Positions 11,501 to 23,401 of a stretch of DNA of 64,000 nt are shown piece by piece. The notes beneath the pieces were generated by a model, which was given only the letters and a program-made list of their open reading frames with translations, was not told the origin of the DNA and did not search any database. The stretch spans positions 5,272,501-5,336,500 of the forward strand of contig OY987226.1 of the NCBI GenBank assembly GCA_963920705.1. Reading direction: 5' to 3'. The position numbers were made by a program, and so were the translations under genes. The stretch is from Odiellus spinosus (lineage: Eukaryota; Arthropoda; Arachnida; Opiliones; Phalangiidae). Numbering within the stretch: position 1 is the first letter of the stretch; the number at the start of each line of letters is the position of its first letter.

Positions 11501-14500
11501 AAAGGCACCTTTAGACCAAGTTAAGCCTTGTTGAAAATTCAAGGCTAAGCATCAGCAAGGCCAAGTTAATCCTTATTAGTCTGAAAAGGAATGTGCTAAG
11601 TTCATTACTAACCCCACAGCGAAGAATGTATCAACTGACAATGTGCAGTTTGTAATGATTTGAAACGGGAACTCGGATATCATAGATTTAACCCTCATTT
11701 GATTGGCTACGTATAAAGAAACGATTGGTTTTTAAAGTCCCCGAAATGAGTTAAATTAGTTGTATACCTAATGCGTCTTTCTCGAGTAAACCGTAAGTAT
11801 GCGATAGAAGAAGCCAACCCATGCTTAGGAATCGAGCGGCTTCTAAAGAGATCATTTTTGCTCCACGAGTTTCAAAGAGGAGCTTAGAATTGGTGTACAT
11901 TGAGAAATGCTTAAAAACCGGATTCAGGTCATCTAAAGTTTCGGAGGTAAGCCAGTCATTGCTCGGGTTCCCTTTTTGGCTAGTTATATAATTACGAAGA
12001 GCTGGAATGGCGGGTTTTTCTCCGCACATCATGTCCAGGATGGTGGATATTAGAACGATTCCGAACAGTAAAGTGAAAATGGTTCTGCAATGGTGTAAAT
12101 TTTTTACTAGCCCGGGTAAATAATAAGTTAATATATAAAATTTTAACTGTTGCTCCGAAGGAGAGTCATCTTAACCAGGTTTGTTTACTCTAGTTGGGGC
12201 TACAGAAAAGCAACAGTTCTTATCTCCAAACCAGAACTCTCAACTTCGGAGCATTCAAGTTTACTAAATGTACATAATGAAATAAAACCTATTTACACTG
12301 CAATTATCTGCTCAGTTTCGATTGGTCTTTCCCACTTAACTTCGCAGCCGGAAACACTGACCGATGTGACCGGATTACTTAAAACTGAAATGGTATAAAT
12401 AGTTTATACCATGAATTCATAAATAACAAAAGAATATTTGTCTGGATTTAGTGAGTGAGCGTCATAGTACAAGACGAAAGTTATTGGGAAATCTCATGGA
12501 GATTAGCCTATATCATACTATGCAGGGTAATTGTGAGAACTTACTGGCTGTAAAAATTCCGCTTACGTCTTCATTGCTGCAAGTTGAAGGGAAGCAAACC
12601 CCCAAACGAGTCTCGGTACGGAACATCAGCGCCAAATCTCTCATGGTCTCGCCAAGTACCTAGAAAAATGTATAATACTGTTGAAAAATATTCTTGGTAC
12701 CCGTATTGGGATGGTTGCGTGATTTTTCAAAAAAAAAATTTAACATTTTGGTTTGACCAAAAATACTAGATGGTGTTGAGCAAGATGGTCCTTGTCGGTT
12801 AAGTTTTTCGAGCAAAGTGATTTTTTGCTTCAAGAAGCGGGGGAGTGATCGGGTTGGGAACCACTGATTTGGAACTATTCTATGGAGAGATGGGGGCATT
12901 CCTAGTGTAATTATCTATTCTTTATTATTGGTAATATTAATCTCTTTACAAATGTTACCCAGGAAGTTGGGCCAAAACTTTATAAAAATCTTCAAAATAT
13001 AGTAGCAAAATAGGTTTTGACATTTCACCTCAAATCCTCGCTGGTGTAGAGAATACATTGGCCATCAAAAACGCATTAGACCGAATGAAGATCTAATCTT
13101 CATATCTAATCATCGCGCCTATTGTAAAACATCTCCAGAATAAAAAAAAACAGTTTCTATACTCCAAATAATCGAGCGAATCATCATGCTCATTAAAATC
13201 TTGGTTTATTCGGGGCTTCCGCGCATTCTTAACTCTGTTTACAGCTTAAAATGCTTGACCTTCCAAAACAAAATATTCGCTTTTCTTATGGGAAATTTTA
13301 GTATCTCTCGATCGAGATTGAAATAAGAGTATATATTTAGACGTTTTTTTCACTCTTAGTTAAAGGAAAGGTCTCTTAAATTAACGATTTGTTTAAAAAC
13401 TGATTCTATAAAATAGTGTTCAATCACGAAACAAGATTCGGTCAATAAATAAAAGAGTTATTAATTTTAAAAGTTCTGTATCAAAAAAAAATTTTTTTTT
13501 TTTTAAAACATCGCCTGCCTGAACTCAGTAGAAGGTATCTTCTATTTCTTGGCAAGTGATGTGATATGCAGGGCTAATTAGATTTCACGCAAAACTCATC
13601 TAACCTTGCCCATAATTTTATTTCACTTCGTTTATGGATAACCATATCTAGACCTTGCCCCTAACTTGATTTCGTTTTTCAGCCTTCAGGGGTGTACCTA
13701 TTCTATGGGCTTGACTATCTTGTTAGCCTTTCCTTTGGTCTATAGTTTTGTAAGAAACGCTGGATACGTTATTGATTACGACCTGTGTAATTTAGAGATG
13801 ATCTATACTAATGGTTCTACATTATTTCACACGAGACTTGCTCTTCAAATAAGAGTAATAATAGACCAATGGAATTGAATTTTTAAATGTCTTACGTGTT
13901 GGGGGTCGGTGATATTTTCCATATGGTAGAATCGTGTTTTTATAGTGAATGGATCCGGTTTGGGAGGCATTTTTAACTTGGTGCGAACGCTACAGTACTG
14001 TCCTCGGAATTTCTCATCGCCACTGTAATCGTCTTTGACCAGAATGTCCAAACACTCATCGTAATCGCCCAGATCCGCTATAGAACCCATCATAAGTCCC
14101 GCTGGAGGTCGACCCCAAGAATCCAGCACTGAAATTGCGAGAATTTACTTTACCTAATTCGATTATATTACATCAATGAGCTATTTAACGAATTTTAAAA
14201 GTATATTTGGATAGTTTTTTTATGGATAGAAAATAGGCAGACGAGCAAGTTGCTTTGTTATTCATATTTATCTATTTAGATAGGTGTTCATTGTTGTCTT
14301 AGGAGAAATCCAAAATAACCAAATTTTATGCACAAAGAATAAATCAGAAAGAAAATTATTTCATTTGGGACTCCTGCAACATTTGTAACAGACTCACTTC
14401 AAAGTTACTTTCACCTAACAGTAAGCTTACAGTTACTAACGGAAACTGATTTATGGAAGAAAGTAAGTAATTTTTCAATTTGAAACACGATTATATATTA

Positions 14501-17500
14501 GGATAAACACGTTCGTGTTTATCCCTTTATCTGAACTCGAATTTCATCAGAAACCGTAATGTCTTTTCCAATGGACCCGCGGCGCTTGATAACTGAAAGC
14601 GTCGTCGTCGTCGTCGTCGTCGTTTCCCTCTTCCCACCGTCCACTGAATTCGAATTAATACAGACAAAGGTACTTTTGAAAAAATTTGATAAGACTTCGA
14701 TCAGGTACAAGAGTATCTCTAGTTAAACACAGATTTCAATAATGAAATGTTGATTAAGTATACGAAGTAATAGAAAGTAAGGTACCTGAATGGGTTACAA
14801 AAGGGTGAAATCTTAAGCTTAGCCGAGCTTTACTAATTGCTTCAAAATGAATAAACAAAAATTTTATTTCTTAAACAGTAGAATGATAAGGAATATCCAT
14901 CGAATTCGAGTTAATAGAAAGTAAGGCGCCTGAATGGGTTACAAAAGGGTGAAATCATAAGCTTAGCCGAGCTTTATTAATTGCTTCAAAATGGTAAACA
15001 AAATTTTATTTCTTAAACAGTAGAATGATAATGAATATCCATCGAATTCGAGTTAATAGAGAGACAGAAGGCTGTATGGGTGACGAAAAGAGTAAAACAT
15101 ATAACTAGCCGAGCTTTATTAATTGGCTTTAAATTGATAAACAAAAATTGATTTTATTAAACAGTTGATAAGTTTTTTTTAATGGCATTTTTTATCGTTA
15201 ACGGAAAATTGCATTTATTGGGTTCTTTTACTAGGGTAGCCCTCTTCAGCCGTCTAATTTTGACTATTATGTCATATCATGAGTATCCCATTATATTCAC
15301 CCTAATTCACCGTAATTAAAAAGTTGGAATGATTTTCTTATCATTTGATTTTTTAACTTTAATAATATATCTCTTCTCGGCCTATATAAACGAGATTTGC
15401 ATATTCAGTACTCACAGATGCACTGTACCAATGCGTGGTTTACGTTAGCGTTTAAAATTGTGGGGAGCCCTCTCGTTTGTGCAATGGTGACGTCTTCGAT
15501 TGTTTAGGCAATCGTTTCTCACCTATATTTTGGTGATAAGAGACTCATTTCTCACGATCTTTTGGGTAGAGTACTCGAATAAACCGAAGCGATTGAATGT
15601 AAATCGCCTTACCTAGAAATGTGGCCAATATAATATAGTAAGTCACTGTAAAAATATTTCACTATGAGAGTTCTAGGGATTAAATATCACTCGAATTGGA
15701 CTTCATATCCTGCCAAGTGCTCGATTACACATGAAATTTATAGTTTAACGTTTTCAATCTCTACTTTATTTTTTAAAATACTTGAGTTTTGCGACTAGGA
15801 TGTGCTTTAGATCCAATAGCTTCGTCATTACAACTACGTAATAACGTTGCTATTAAGTAGTTGACCAATTATTGAAGTCTGTATCTAAATCACGTCTAAC
15901 TCAATTATAATAAAAAATAAAGATTTAGAATTTTAAATAGGATATACGAAACGGAAATTGATGTCGGCGAGTTAAATAAACGGCCACATACTTCTGGCCT
16001 CCAGAATTATGTTCTCATGCTGCTTTAAAGAATTGTTTCGCTTTCCATGCTCATTTTTTGTCGATGCGATTCAATATTATAAATTTAATCTCTAGCTCGG
16101 TCTAGCCCGTCCCTCTTGTAATATTTTAGGTAAGGCTAGGTTAGTTAATCCCTCGACCTCCCCCGTCCATCTGGTAATCTTTAAGGTGAGGTTAGGTTAG
16201 TTAATCCCTCTAATTAGCCAATCCTTCCAACTAGTTAATCCTTAGCTCGGGCTATTTGTAATATTTTAGGTAAGGCTAGGTTAGGTTAGTTAATTCCTCG
16301 AATTAGCCCATCGTTCCAACTAGTTAATCCCTCGGGTTACCCATTCCATCAAGTAATCTTTAAGGTTAAATTAGGTTAATTAAACACTGGAAATAGCCCA
16401 TCCCTCCAACTAGGTAATCCCTACAACTCGGGCTAACCCGTTCCTCTTGTAGTATTTTAGGTAAGATTAGTTTAGGTTAGTTAATCAATTGAACTAGCCC
16501 ATCCCTGTTTTACAACTTAGGTAAGGTTAGGTTAGTTAATCTCTGCCTTTCGAGATTTGTACCAGGGTCTCAATTACGAATAGATTGAAGCCTCAATTAA
16601 ACGCTTTAATTTTTATTCAGCATTAGTAAGAATTAAAGTTCAATAAACCTATAAAGCAAAATAGTGAAATGTGGAAAAGGTGTATATTTTTGGAGAAAAA
16701 AGGACAGAAATTATACAAAAAAGAGGTTGCTTCGCACCCTTAAAAAAACTCTTTATCTAACTCGAATCAAACCCGTGAAGGGACAGAAATTATTTGTTAG
16801 AGAAAGAGCAATTTCATATCTTTAAAATTATAGTTAGTAGATTTAGTCTACTACTTCAAAGATTTTATTACTATTATATATTTTCCAAAAAACGGATAAA
16901 GACGACCTAGGACTAATGATAAATATATATACATTAAAGGAACTCCATCTTTAGCTAATTTTATTAGTGATACTGATAGAATTTAAAATAAACATCAATG
17001 GGAGAGGATGGTTAACTAGGTCGTCTTTATCCGTTTTTTGGAAAATATATAATAGTAATAAAATCTTTGAAGTAGTAGACTAAATCTACTAACTATAATT
17101 TTAAAGATATGAAATTGCTCTTTCTCTAACAAATAATTTATGTCCCTTCACGGGTTTGATTCGAGTTAGATAAAGAGTTTTTTTAAGGGTGCGAAGCAAC
17201 CTCTTTTTTGTATAATGTTCATCTTAAGTATGGGGAAAGTGGAATTTTTCATACACTTTCTTTGAGCGCACCAATTTGCTTCCAATTGTTGAACAAAAGT
17301 ATAGCGTGTTAAAAAAATCCTAGAATCAATTTCTAGGTGGTATTTTTAGACTCCTAAGCGTACGGCCCTGAATCTATATGGCTTTTTTTTTCGTGGGAGG
17401 CTCAATTTTACTCTTTTTGTTATTATCGTATATAGAATAAGCGACTAGCTGCTCTCTTCGCGTGATTAGGTAGCCCAAAGAAGCAAAACGAAAGGCTCAT

Positions 17501-20500
17501 TTATCCTCAGTATAAACCCATTTCCCAACGATGGGTTCACGAACCCAAATAAGCTCTCAACGTTTACCGAGATATGGAACCGTCGCACACTATAACGTAC
17601 GTTATTCAGAATTCAAACGAGAACGTTTTGAAGAGACTGTGGCTGGATTTTTAATTCAAAATCCTAAAATAAATTTATTTGTCGTTATTTCCCTCATTTC
17701 AAATATGTAATAGTTGTTTTAGAACTAAGGCCCGAAATACTGATATAGCTTTTGTTAGTGGCTTGATCGTACCCTTGGTCTTTTGATGCCAAAGACAATT
17801 AAGTTACCCCTACGTGGTCTTTGTCGATCATCAAGAAATCAATGGATTGACAGCTTACTTTATCAGACAACTTTGAATATGGATGGAAACGTAACTTTTC
17901 AGGACCTTGATCTCAAACTCAGGGCTTCTTAAATACCTGTGACTAACCATTGAAAACAGCTCTTAGAAATGTGCGCGACATTTTCGATAGAGAGATTTTT
18001 AAGCAGAGGTATATAGGTAAAAGTATAAGCAAAGAAATAGGCTGAGCCAGTTTTTTGAGCGTAATCTGTTTGAGAAAGCTTTAAAACACGGAGAATCTTC
18101 GATTGAATCAGGGATTAAATAATAAAGAAATTGTTGGAAACGAAAAGTAGGTTTCAAAAAGGAAATGTCGTGTTTCAAATCGATAACTTTCGTATCCTAC
18201 TAGAGCGTGTTTTCTATGTCGGCCAAAAAGAAAATTCTAAAGGGCCTTTCTTTCTTTTATATGAGAAGGAAAGCAAAAATGGGGCCCATAATTCAACTTT
18301 AAGCGAGCCTATTACGTCATAGCAGGTTCCGATTTCATCGTCTTCTAGTTCTGCAAGAAAATATGGCCACCAATCGATGCAATATTTGCAAAGAAATTTA
18401 TCTTAAATTAACAATTTTATTTGCTGTATTATGGCTGTATCCAGGTCCCGAAATTATTGAATGTTTAATAATAGTAATAAAGCGATTTTCCTCTAAAACC
18501 AAAAAATGATTTAACTAAAGTGAGGCTGTCACAAAGATTTCGTGAATAATTCCAAATGGAAATTGAGTAGCATTTTCGGAAAGATCGATTAAAAATGATT
18601 AAAAAATTGCCGCAACAGTAAAAATACTAATTTTATAATCAACATGTCTGAAATTATTAAAATAAAAACTCCCCGCAATATGACGTCACCACTATGGTCA
18701 CACTACGCTATCGAGTTTTTTTGCTTCTCTAATGGACCAGGCATTTTTGAAAATGCTACTCAAATACCATGAGAAATCGGTGACCGCATCACTTTATTAA
18801 ACCAAATTATAATCTAAATTTTACCTTACAGCCTCTGGTTTATTACTTCCTTAATTAAAGTGATGTAACTCCCGCCCTCTTCCTCCTAATTTCTCCTTTA
18901 AAAGCAATTAGTGACTATCAGACGGGAATTCATTATTATCCTATAGATAGATGCCGACGGGGTATCCCTACTGGTTCCGAATCAAACCTCCTCCGAAATT
19001 ACGACCAGTTTCATTGTCATTAAAATATCAAACAAAGCCTAACATAAGCTCCTCAGGGAATCGAACGCGTTGCGAGGTTGGCGTCATACCCTATTAATAT
19101 TGTTAAAGGAAAGACTAGTTTCTTCTTTACGAGGTTTAACACTATGGATCAATCCTCCTCAGTTTATACCACCACGGAAATTTCTCTCGAAACATCTATA
19201 TAGGAAATGATTTTATTCGATAAATTTTAATTAGAAGCTGACAGCCACAGCGAAGAGTGATTTAGTGAAAAATAAAGAGGATTGCATTAACTACACAAAT
19301 TTATATATTGAATTTATATTTCAATACCAGATGGTTTGAACTTATTTATTCGAACGGACAAAACAGCTAGGGGGTTAAGATATTCCTAGATGTATACGTG
19401 ATTTCAAAACACAATGGTGTTTATTGCGCTACTACCACTTTACTAATAATATGACATGTAGAGGGTTTTTAATACACCTAGGTTGCAATAAATTATTTCC
19501 AGACATTTAGATTAAAAGAAAATTGCAATTTGCATATAGATATAACAATTTAAACTACAATAGCAATTTTACTAGTAAATTTTTAAACTGACTTTATTTA
19601 AAATTGGATAAAAATATAATTTAAGGTCGTTTCCGTGAAATACCATTCTTACGTATATATATATTTATATTGTATAAACTGGTAAGGCACGGAAATAACA
19701 AACGTCTCGTGTAGAGAGTATAGAGTCACGACGAAATTAATGATAGGGCTAAATAAAACCCCTTTTGTTAGGTTACGAGCACTCGCCCATGAAAATGAAA
19801 AATGAAAAGTTAAAAGCTACTGGAGAATTCGCCGCTCGTTTTCCTAAAGGCAATGGAATTTGATAAATTGCGTACTTAAGAGGGTCTGACCTTGTTTAAG
19901 AATTCAATACGAGAAATGATCAAATATTAAAACTTTACGTGTCTTGGAACGATATATTTTAGTCAGACAAGGTCCTTTTCAAACAGTTAAAGAATAATAG
20001 AAGAATGCCTAGAAAATGACAATTGCTGGGAATTTCGCAAGATATAGAGTCTAGATCATAAAAATATGTGGCTCATTAATTCCTATGATGTGAGGATCAC
20101 TGCTAAAGATGCATAAACCAACCCGAAAGGTATGTCCAACATTTGTTTTTATTCTATGTCACGCATTTGCGATCACCCGAAAACATGTAGGGATCATCTC
20201 TAAAGATATGGTGATACGTGTATATCATACTTTTTCCAAGTGGGGATCATTCCTAAAGATAGATGTACAATATTTGTTCGTATATTGGATATATAACATT
20301 AGTGAACACCCCAAGCTTAACCTCAGGCGATCACGCGATGATCATGGGATCATCTAAAGGCGTAGAAATCATCCATAATCACTTGGGAATCATCCTTACA
20401 AATTTTCATACTTTGAACACGCGATTAAAAACTCAAGCATACCACTACCCTATGCGTTTTAAATCGTGTTTCAACAGACCCTGAAAGTACTTAAAGGCCT

Positions 20501-21459
20501 AGGATTTCTTCTGCCTGTAACCTGCCTGTTTCACTGGAAGTGGGCTCACCTTCTGAGCTTCCCCTGTGGGTAGCAAGGCAAGAGAAAGCCTGGAGGGTGA
20601 GTTTGTTTCCAAGGTGACAGGCAGAAGTAATCCTAGGCCTTTAAGGGGTTTTTAAAAACGTTAACGTACTTTTGACAGCCCAACTTCTCATTTGCCGCAG
20701 GCCCATTGCGACCCTGAGCAGCGTGGCCAAGCAAGGAGGTGATAAGCTCAAACCCGATGGACCGTTGTTCTTTGACATCAGGAAAGGGATGGCCTTGGCA
20801 ATCCATTCGCCCATCGTTCGTTGAGTGTCCGCTATGTAATCCCGCCATATTATTGCCACACTCTCTTCCGTTTCAGGAGGTACAATTACTGTCTCGTTGA
20901 TTTCCGGCGATTTCTTGGCATTCGCCAGCTCGTTCACCGTATTCGAAACGATCAATTTATCTTGTCGTAGTGCTAAAAAGGTAAAAATTGATTTCATTGC
21001 GATAAAATAATAAGCAAAAACTATATTAATCAATAAAAGAAAAATTTGATTTGTATGGTAACTCAAAATTTAAAATTGTTTTTATATATTATGAAAGGTT
21101 TGGTTAGGGATCGTACTGGAATCCCAACCCTGACTCGGTAAGTCGAGGATACCCTGGTTTTGGAAAAATATTTAATAAATCCAGTCCCGGCCCAAATTTT
21201 CGAGTCTTTTTCTTTCACTATCCCCGACCTCGATCTTATGTTATACCCAATACAAAATGTAAATGCTAGAACAAACAATAAAATTGACTCTCATACCAGA
21301 ACTTTGCAAAGTTGAACTTTGGGCAACCAAATTAGGCTTATTTACCGAAGCCACGACTTGACCAACAACTGTAACATTCGTAATTTGACCACTGACAACT
21401 GACACAACCGCGCAAAAACCACAAGTCAAAACAAACGCGTTTAAAATCCTAAAATCCAT
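8510..21459 (-). CDS. nrf-6: nose resistant to fluoxetine protein 6-like acyltransferase, 14 exons
   Basis: Predicted multi-pass membrane protein with a secreted N-terminal NRF domain and a C-terminal acyltransferase-3 domain. C. elegans NRF-6 is linked to lipid/yolk transport and drug response; the enzymatic substrate is unknown. Exons, 5' to 3' on the minus strand: 21459-21297, 20972-20670, 14128-13896, 12659-12545, 12384-12297, 12084-11768, 11345-11219, 11145-10980, 10898-10819, 10707-10585, 10529-10409, 10351-10165, 10127-9949, 8749-8510. They sum to 2442 nt with every phase compatible (813 residues). Residues 1-24 are a signal peptide. The NRF domain (exons 2-5) shows LDSWGRPPAG, GDYDECL, GQYCSVR and RLGVCFPSTCSNEDV. 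Membrane segments follow, including RFLSMGWLLLSHTYG, NSGLLMTY, GPLWNDV, SWYLSVDFQLF, HVGPYFVGVLFGY and YTMYLYQFPV, ending EAPFQSLDKILF. The gene is intact; intron 2 is 6.5 kb. Confidence 0.95.
8750..9948. other. NRF6-like intron 13
   Basis: Plus-strand open frames of 78-102 codons occur (8886-9161, 9040-9348, 9309-9545) but have no recognisable domain and lie antisense in an intron. The segment at about 9490-9525 (tgtattcatccgcttc) closely resembles 59488-59520, so part of the intron is a dispersed repeat. Confidence 0.4.
12660..13895. other. NRF6-like intron 3
   Basis: Intron of about 1.2 kb with no coding content that I can support. An A/T homopolymer junction sits at about 13482-13505. 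A plus-strand frame at 13666-13878 begins after a pyrimidine-rich cag but matches no family I know. Confidence 0.5.
14601..14623. repeat. GTC trinucleotide microsatellite
   Basis: About eight pure gtc units within NRF6-like intron 2. On the minus strand this makes a poly-Thr run inside a chance 63-codon frame. Confidence 0.95.
14767..15175. repeat. three-copy tandem repeat, about 145 bp
   Basis: Copies start at about 14767, 14912 and 15054 with taatagaaagtaagg (taatagagagacaga in the third). They share gcttagccgagcttta and ttaattgcttcaaaa and end with ttcttaaacagtagaatg. Copies 1 and 2 are nearly identical; copy 3 is more diverged and slightly shorter. Located in NRF6-like intron 2. Confidence 0.9.
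16120..16545. repeat. degenerate repeat rich in ggttaggttagttaatc
   Basis: Units of roughly 55-110 bp alternate taatattttaggtaagg, aggttaggttagttaatc and tagcccatccctccaac. Short GGTTAGGTTAG runs recur (near 16191, 16275 and 16515). The TTAGG core resembles the arthropod telomere unit, but no long pure array is present. Located in NRF6-like intron 2. Confidence 0.75.
16710..17216. repeat. long inverted repeat with 201-bp arms (fold-back)
   Basis: The left arm 16710-16910 and right arm 17016-17216 are reverse complements with, as far as I can read, a single mismatch (ggacagaaatt versus ggacataaatt). They surround a 105-bp spacer. The outer ends are ATTATACAAAAAAGAGG and its complement. No coding frame or terminal transposon motif is obvious. 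It lies inside intron 2 of the NRF6-like gene, so host transcription would yield a 200-bp double-stranded stem. Confidence 0.95.
17217..20093. other. NRF6-like intron 2, remainder
   Basis: No gene found. Around 18512-18533 the end-like motif aaagtgaggctgtcac occurs, seen elsewhere in the window. The segment at 18549-18580 (ccaaatggaaattgagtag) recurs at about 48542, and 18746-18785 resembles 38615-38665, so dispersed repeats are present. Confidence 0.45.
20094..20400. repeat. degenerate gggatcatc-ctaaagat repeat
   Basis: The phrase ggatca(t)c-ctaaagat recurs at about 20094, 20190, 20241, 20346 and 20388 with irregular spacing. It looks like a decayed tandem repeat. Confidence 0.5.
20490..20645. 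mobile_element. small fold-back element (about 155 bp)
   Basis: The terminal inverted repeat starts cttaaaggcctaggat and continues ttctgcctgt; its complement ends the element at 20645. The GC-richer middle holds no frame. It sits only about 25 bases from exon 2 of the NRF6-like gene, on the intron side of the donor site. Confidence 0.7.
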
Positions 21460-22426
21460 GATTAGGTTAAGTATAAATATTCCACGAACAGGGAAATAAA
21501 ATATAACGTCAAAGTATTGACGACATACGAAGACTAGCTACCGAAAATCCCGTGTAGATAGAAACTACGCACTTGTCAAAATAAGCCAATCCTTTTTTTG
21601 GGGATCTTAGTAGAATCGGGTCAAAACACTAAAGGGAAAGTTGTAGGAATACGAATGTTTCGAGAGATACAGCTAGTGAATAAACCCCGTCGTCGAGAAA
21701 TTCACCCAGAATTTATAACATCGGTAAATGAACAGAAAACGAGTAGTAAAAATTAACTGGGTCAACTAGCCGACATACTTTTGTATTCAACGTATTGCGT
21801 GTCGATATAACTTGGTCCGAATATTAAAATAATCGAATTGGAGATTCCCATGGACTGCATACATTGGTAAGCACGTACAAAAAGACAGACTCAACTGATC
21901 TCGAGATAACGGAGAGAGTGACTGCCAACTATAGAATAAATCTGTTTGTTTCCGTTTATTTGAAAGTGAGAAGCAAGCGTGACTTCGTGATGAATTCTGA
22001 TTCAATTATATTATGTGCAGAAGGGTTCCGGTAGTCTAGAAAAAAACCACGTGGTCACCTGTTACACGCGGAAGTGGAATTTTGCAGAATTAAGGAGTGG
22101 CGTTGGGTTGTTAAGATTTAATTAATTGATTAGTTGTCACAAACAGTATTCGCGTATTTTTAAAAATTATGAGAGTTAAATTTATACTGGATTAAAGATT
22201 AATTACTTAATTATTATAGTTACGATTTATTTTGCTTCTACATACCTACTAAGAATATTTTATTTGGAGAGGTGGAAACTTCTAAAATATAATTAAGTTA
22301 AAGAGCACTTAAAACATATTAAATTACTTAGAAAGTTAATTAATATCCCACGAACCGGACTAAAAGGTGGGCGAAATGTCCACCGAGAAGGAGTGAATTT
22401 TGAATTTTAGAGTTCTAAAATTATAT
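21460..22426. other. upstream region of the NRF6-like gene
   Basis: Expected to hold the promoter of the minus-strand NRF6-like gene. I see no convincing core promoter element and no gene. Confidence 0.4.
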
Positions 22427-22618
22427 TAGCTGCATTCACACTACAGACTTTGAAATCGTTTTTAACCGTTTTGAAAGGTCAAATTATAAATTTTGGGGTC
22501 ACCCGTGTAGACATTTAATCAAGAAACAAAATTAATATCTTAAAAAGTCGATTTCAACATTCGAAACGGTTTGAAAGCGGTTTCAAAGTGTCAAGTGTGA
22601 ACGTAGCTCATGTAATTT
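22427..22618. mobile_element. MITE family C, copy 1
   Basis: Ends tagctgcattcacac and gtgtgaacgtagct are inverted repeats. The interior shares long identity with 44796-44980 (caaattataaattttggggt, aagaaacaaaattaatatct). The ends suggest a TA target site, although the right TA is lost here. No coding capacity. Confidence 0.85.
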
Positions 22619-23320
22619 AAATATCGGTTTGATATTTATCGATTAAAATCGATTTGGATACGCAAGTGCGAACGTAGCTCGATGCCTTATTATAACTGGA
22701 TTCCTAAACCATGGATTTATATATAATTTGGAAGCTTTTACGTCACGATTACGGTTCAATTCTAGTCTTTGTGGGAAAAGTCATATTTAATCTTCCGTTA
22801 ATCGTTAAAATAACATTATTTTCCCCTTAATTCGAAAGCGAGACGCGCAGACGACCAAATATTTCCTCCACGCGTTATATTTTCTTCAGGTTTATTATTT
22901 TCTATATCACACACCGAGATATAAATTCATACCCCGTATGCCGTTATATATTTTTAAATTATTATATAAAAACGAATGTATATTTATATACGTTTCAAGT
23001 TCATGGCTCTTTCGTCGCGATTTAGATAAAGCAGAATGTTTTTTATACCATATTTAAATCGAAATCTTTTACGGCATAAACAGGGAAATTATTTTGTAAT
23101 ATTATACACGTCGCAAGTTTGGGTATAATTTGCCAAATATATATATATATATATATGAATTTTAATTAGTTTTTTATTTATTTGAAAATACTAATTTCGA
23201 ACAATCAGAAAGAAAGTTCATTTTGTTATCTAATTAAACGAATCTCAAAAATACAATAGGGAATTTAGATTAATAACCTCATTGTTCGCGAACGTTCGTT
23301 CGTTCTCAAAAACGTATAAA
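22619..23320. other. AT-rich intergenic sequence
   Basis: Includes a further gcgaacgtagct end at about 22669-22680, possibly a second decayed element next to family C copy 1, and a TA microsatellite at 23137-23156. No gene seen. Confidence 0.5.
23137..23156. repeat. (AT)10 microsatellite
   Basis: A run of alternating A and T, ten units. Confidence 0.95.
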
Positions 23321-23401
23321 ATGATATTTTTGCTAGATGGTACCATTCCCCCGATTGGTGATGATGACGATGAACCAGAAGCTAATAAACTAAATTTTTA
23401 A
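23321..23401 (+). CDS. possible short coding exon or microprotein, unrecognised
   Basis: An ATG at 23321 opens 26 codons ending in TAA. Alternatively, an acceptor-like tttttgctag at 23336 would start a terminal exon at 23337. The peptide has a protein-like composition: a hydrophobic start, then PPIGDDDDEPEANKLNF with an acidic tract. An AATAAA lies at 23493-23498, about 92 bases past the stop. I do not recognise the protein and found no upstream exon. The frame is short enough to be chance. Confidence 0.15.
   Translation: MIFLLDGTIPPIGDDDDEPEANKLNF

Noticed and set aside
19050-19110. tRNA-like T-arm sequence (gcgttcgattccc on minus)
   Set aside because: No acceptor, D or anticodon stem could be formed around it; no tRNA found anywhere in the window.
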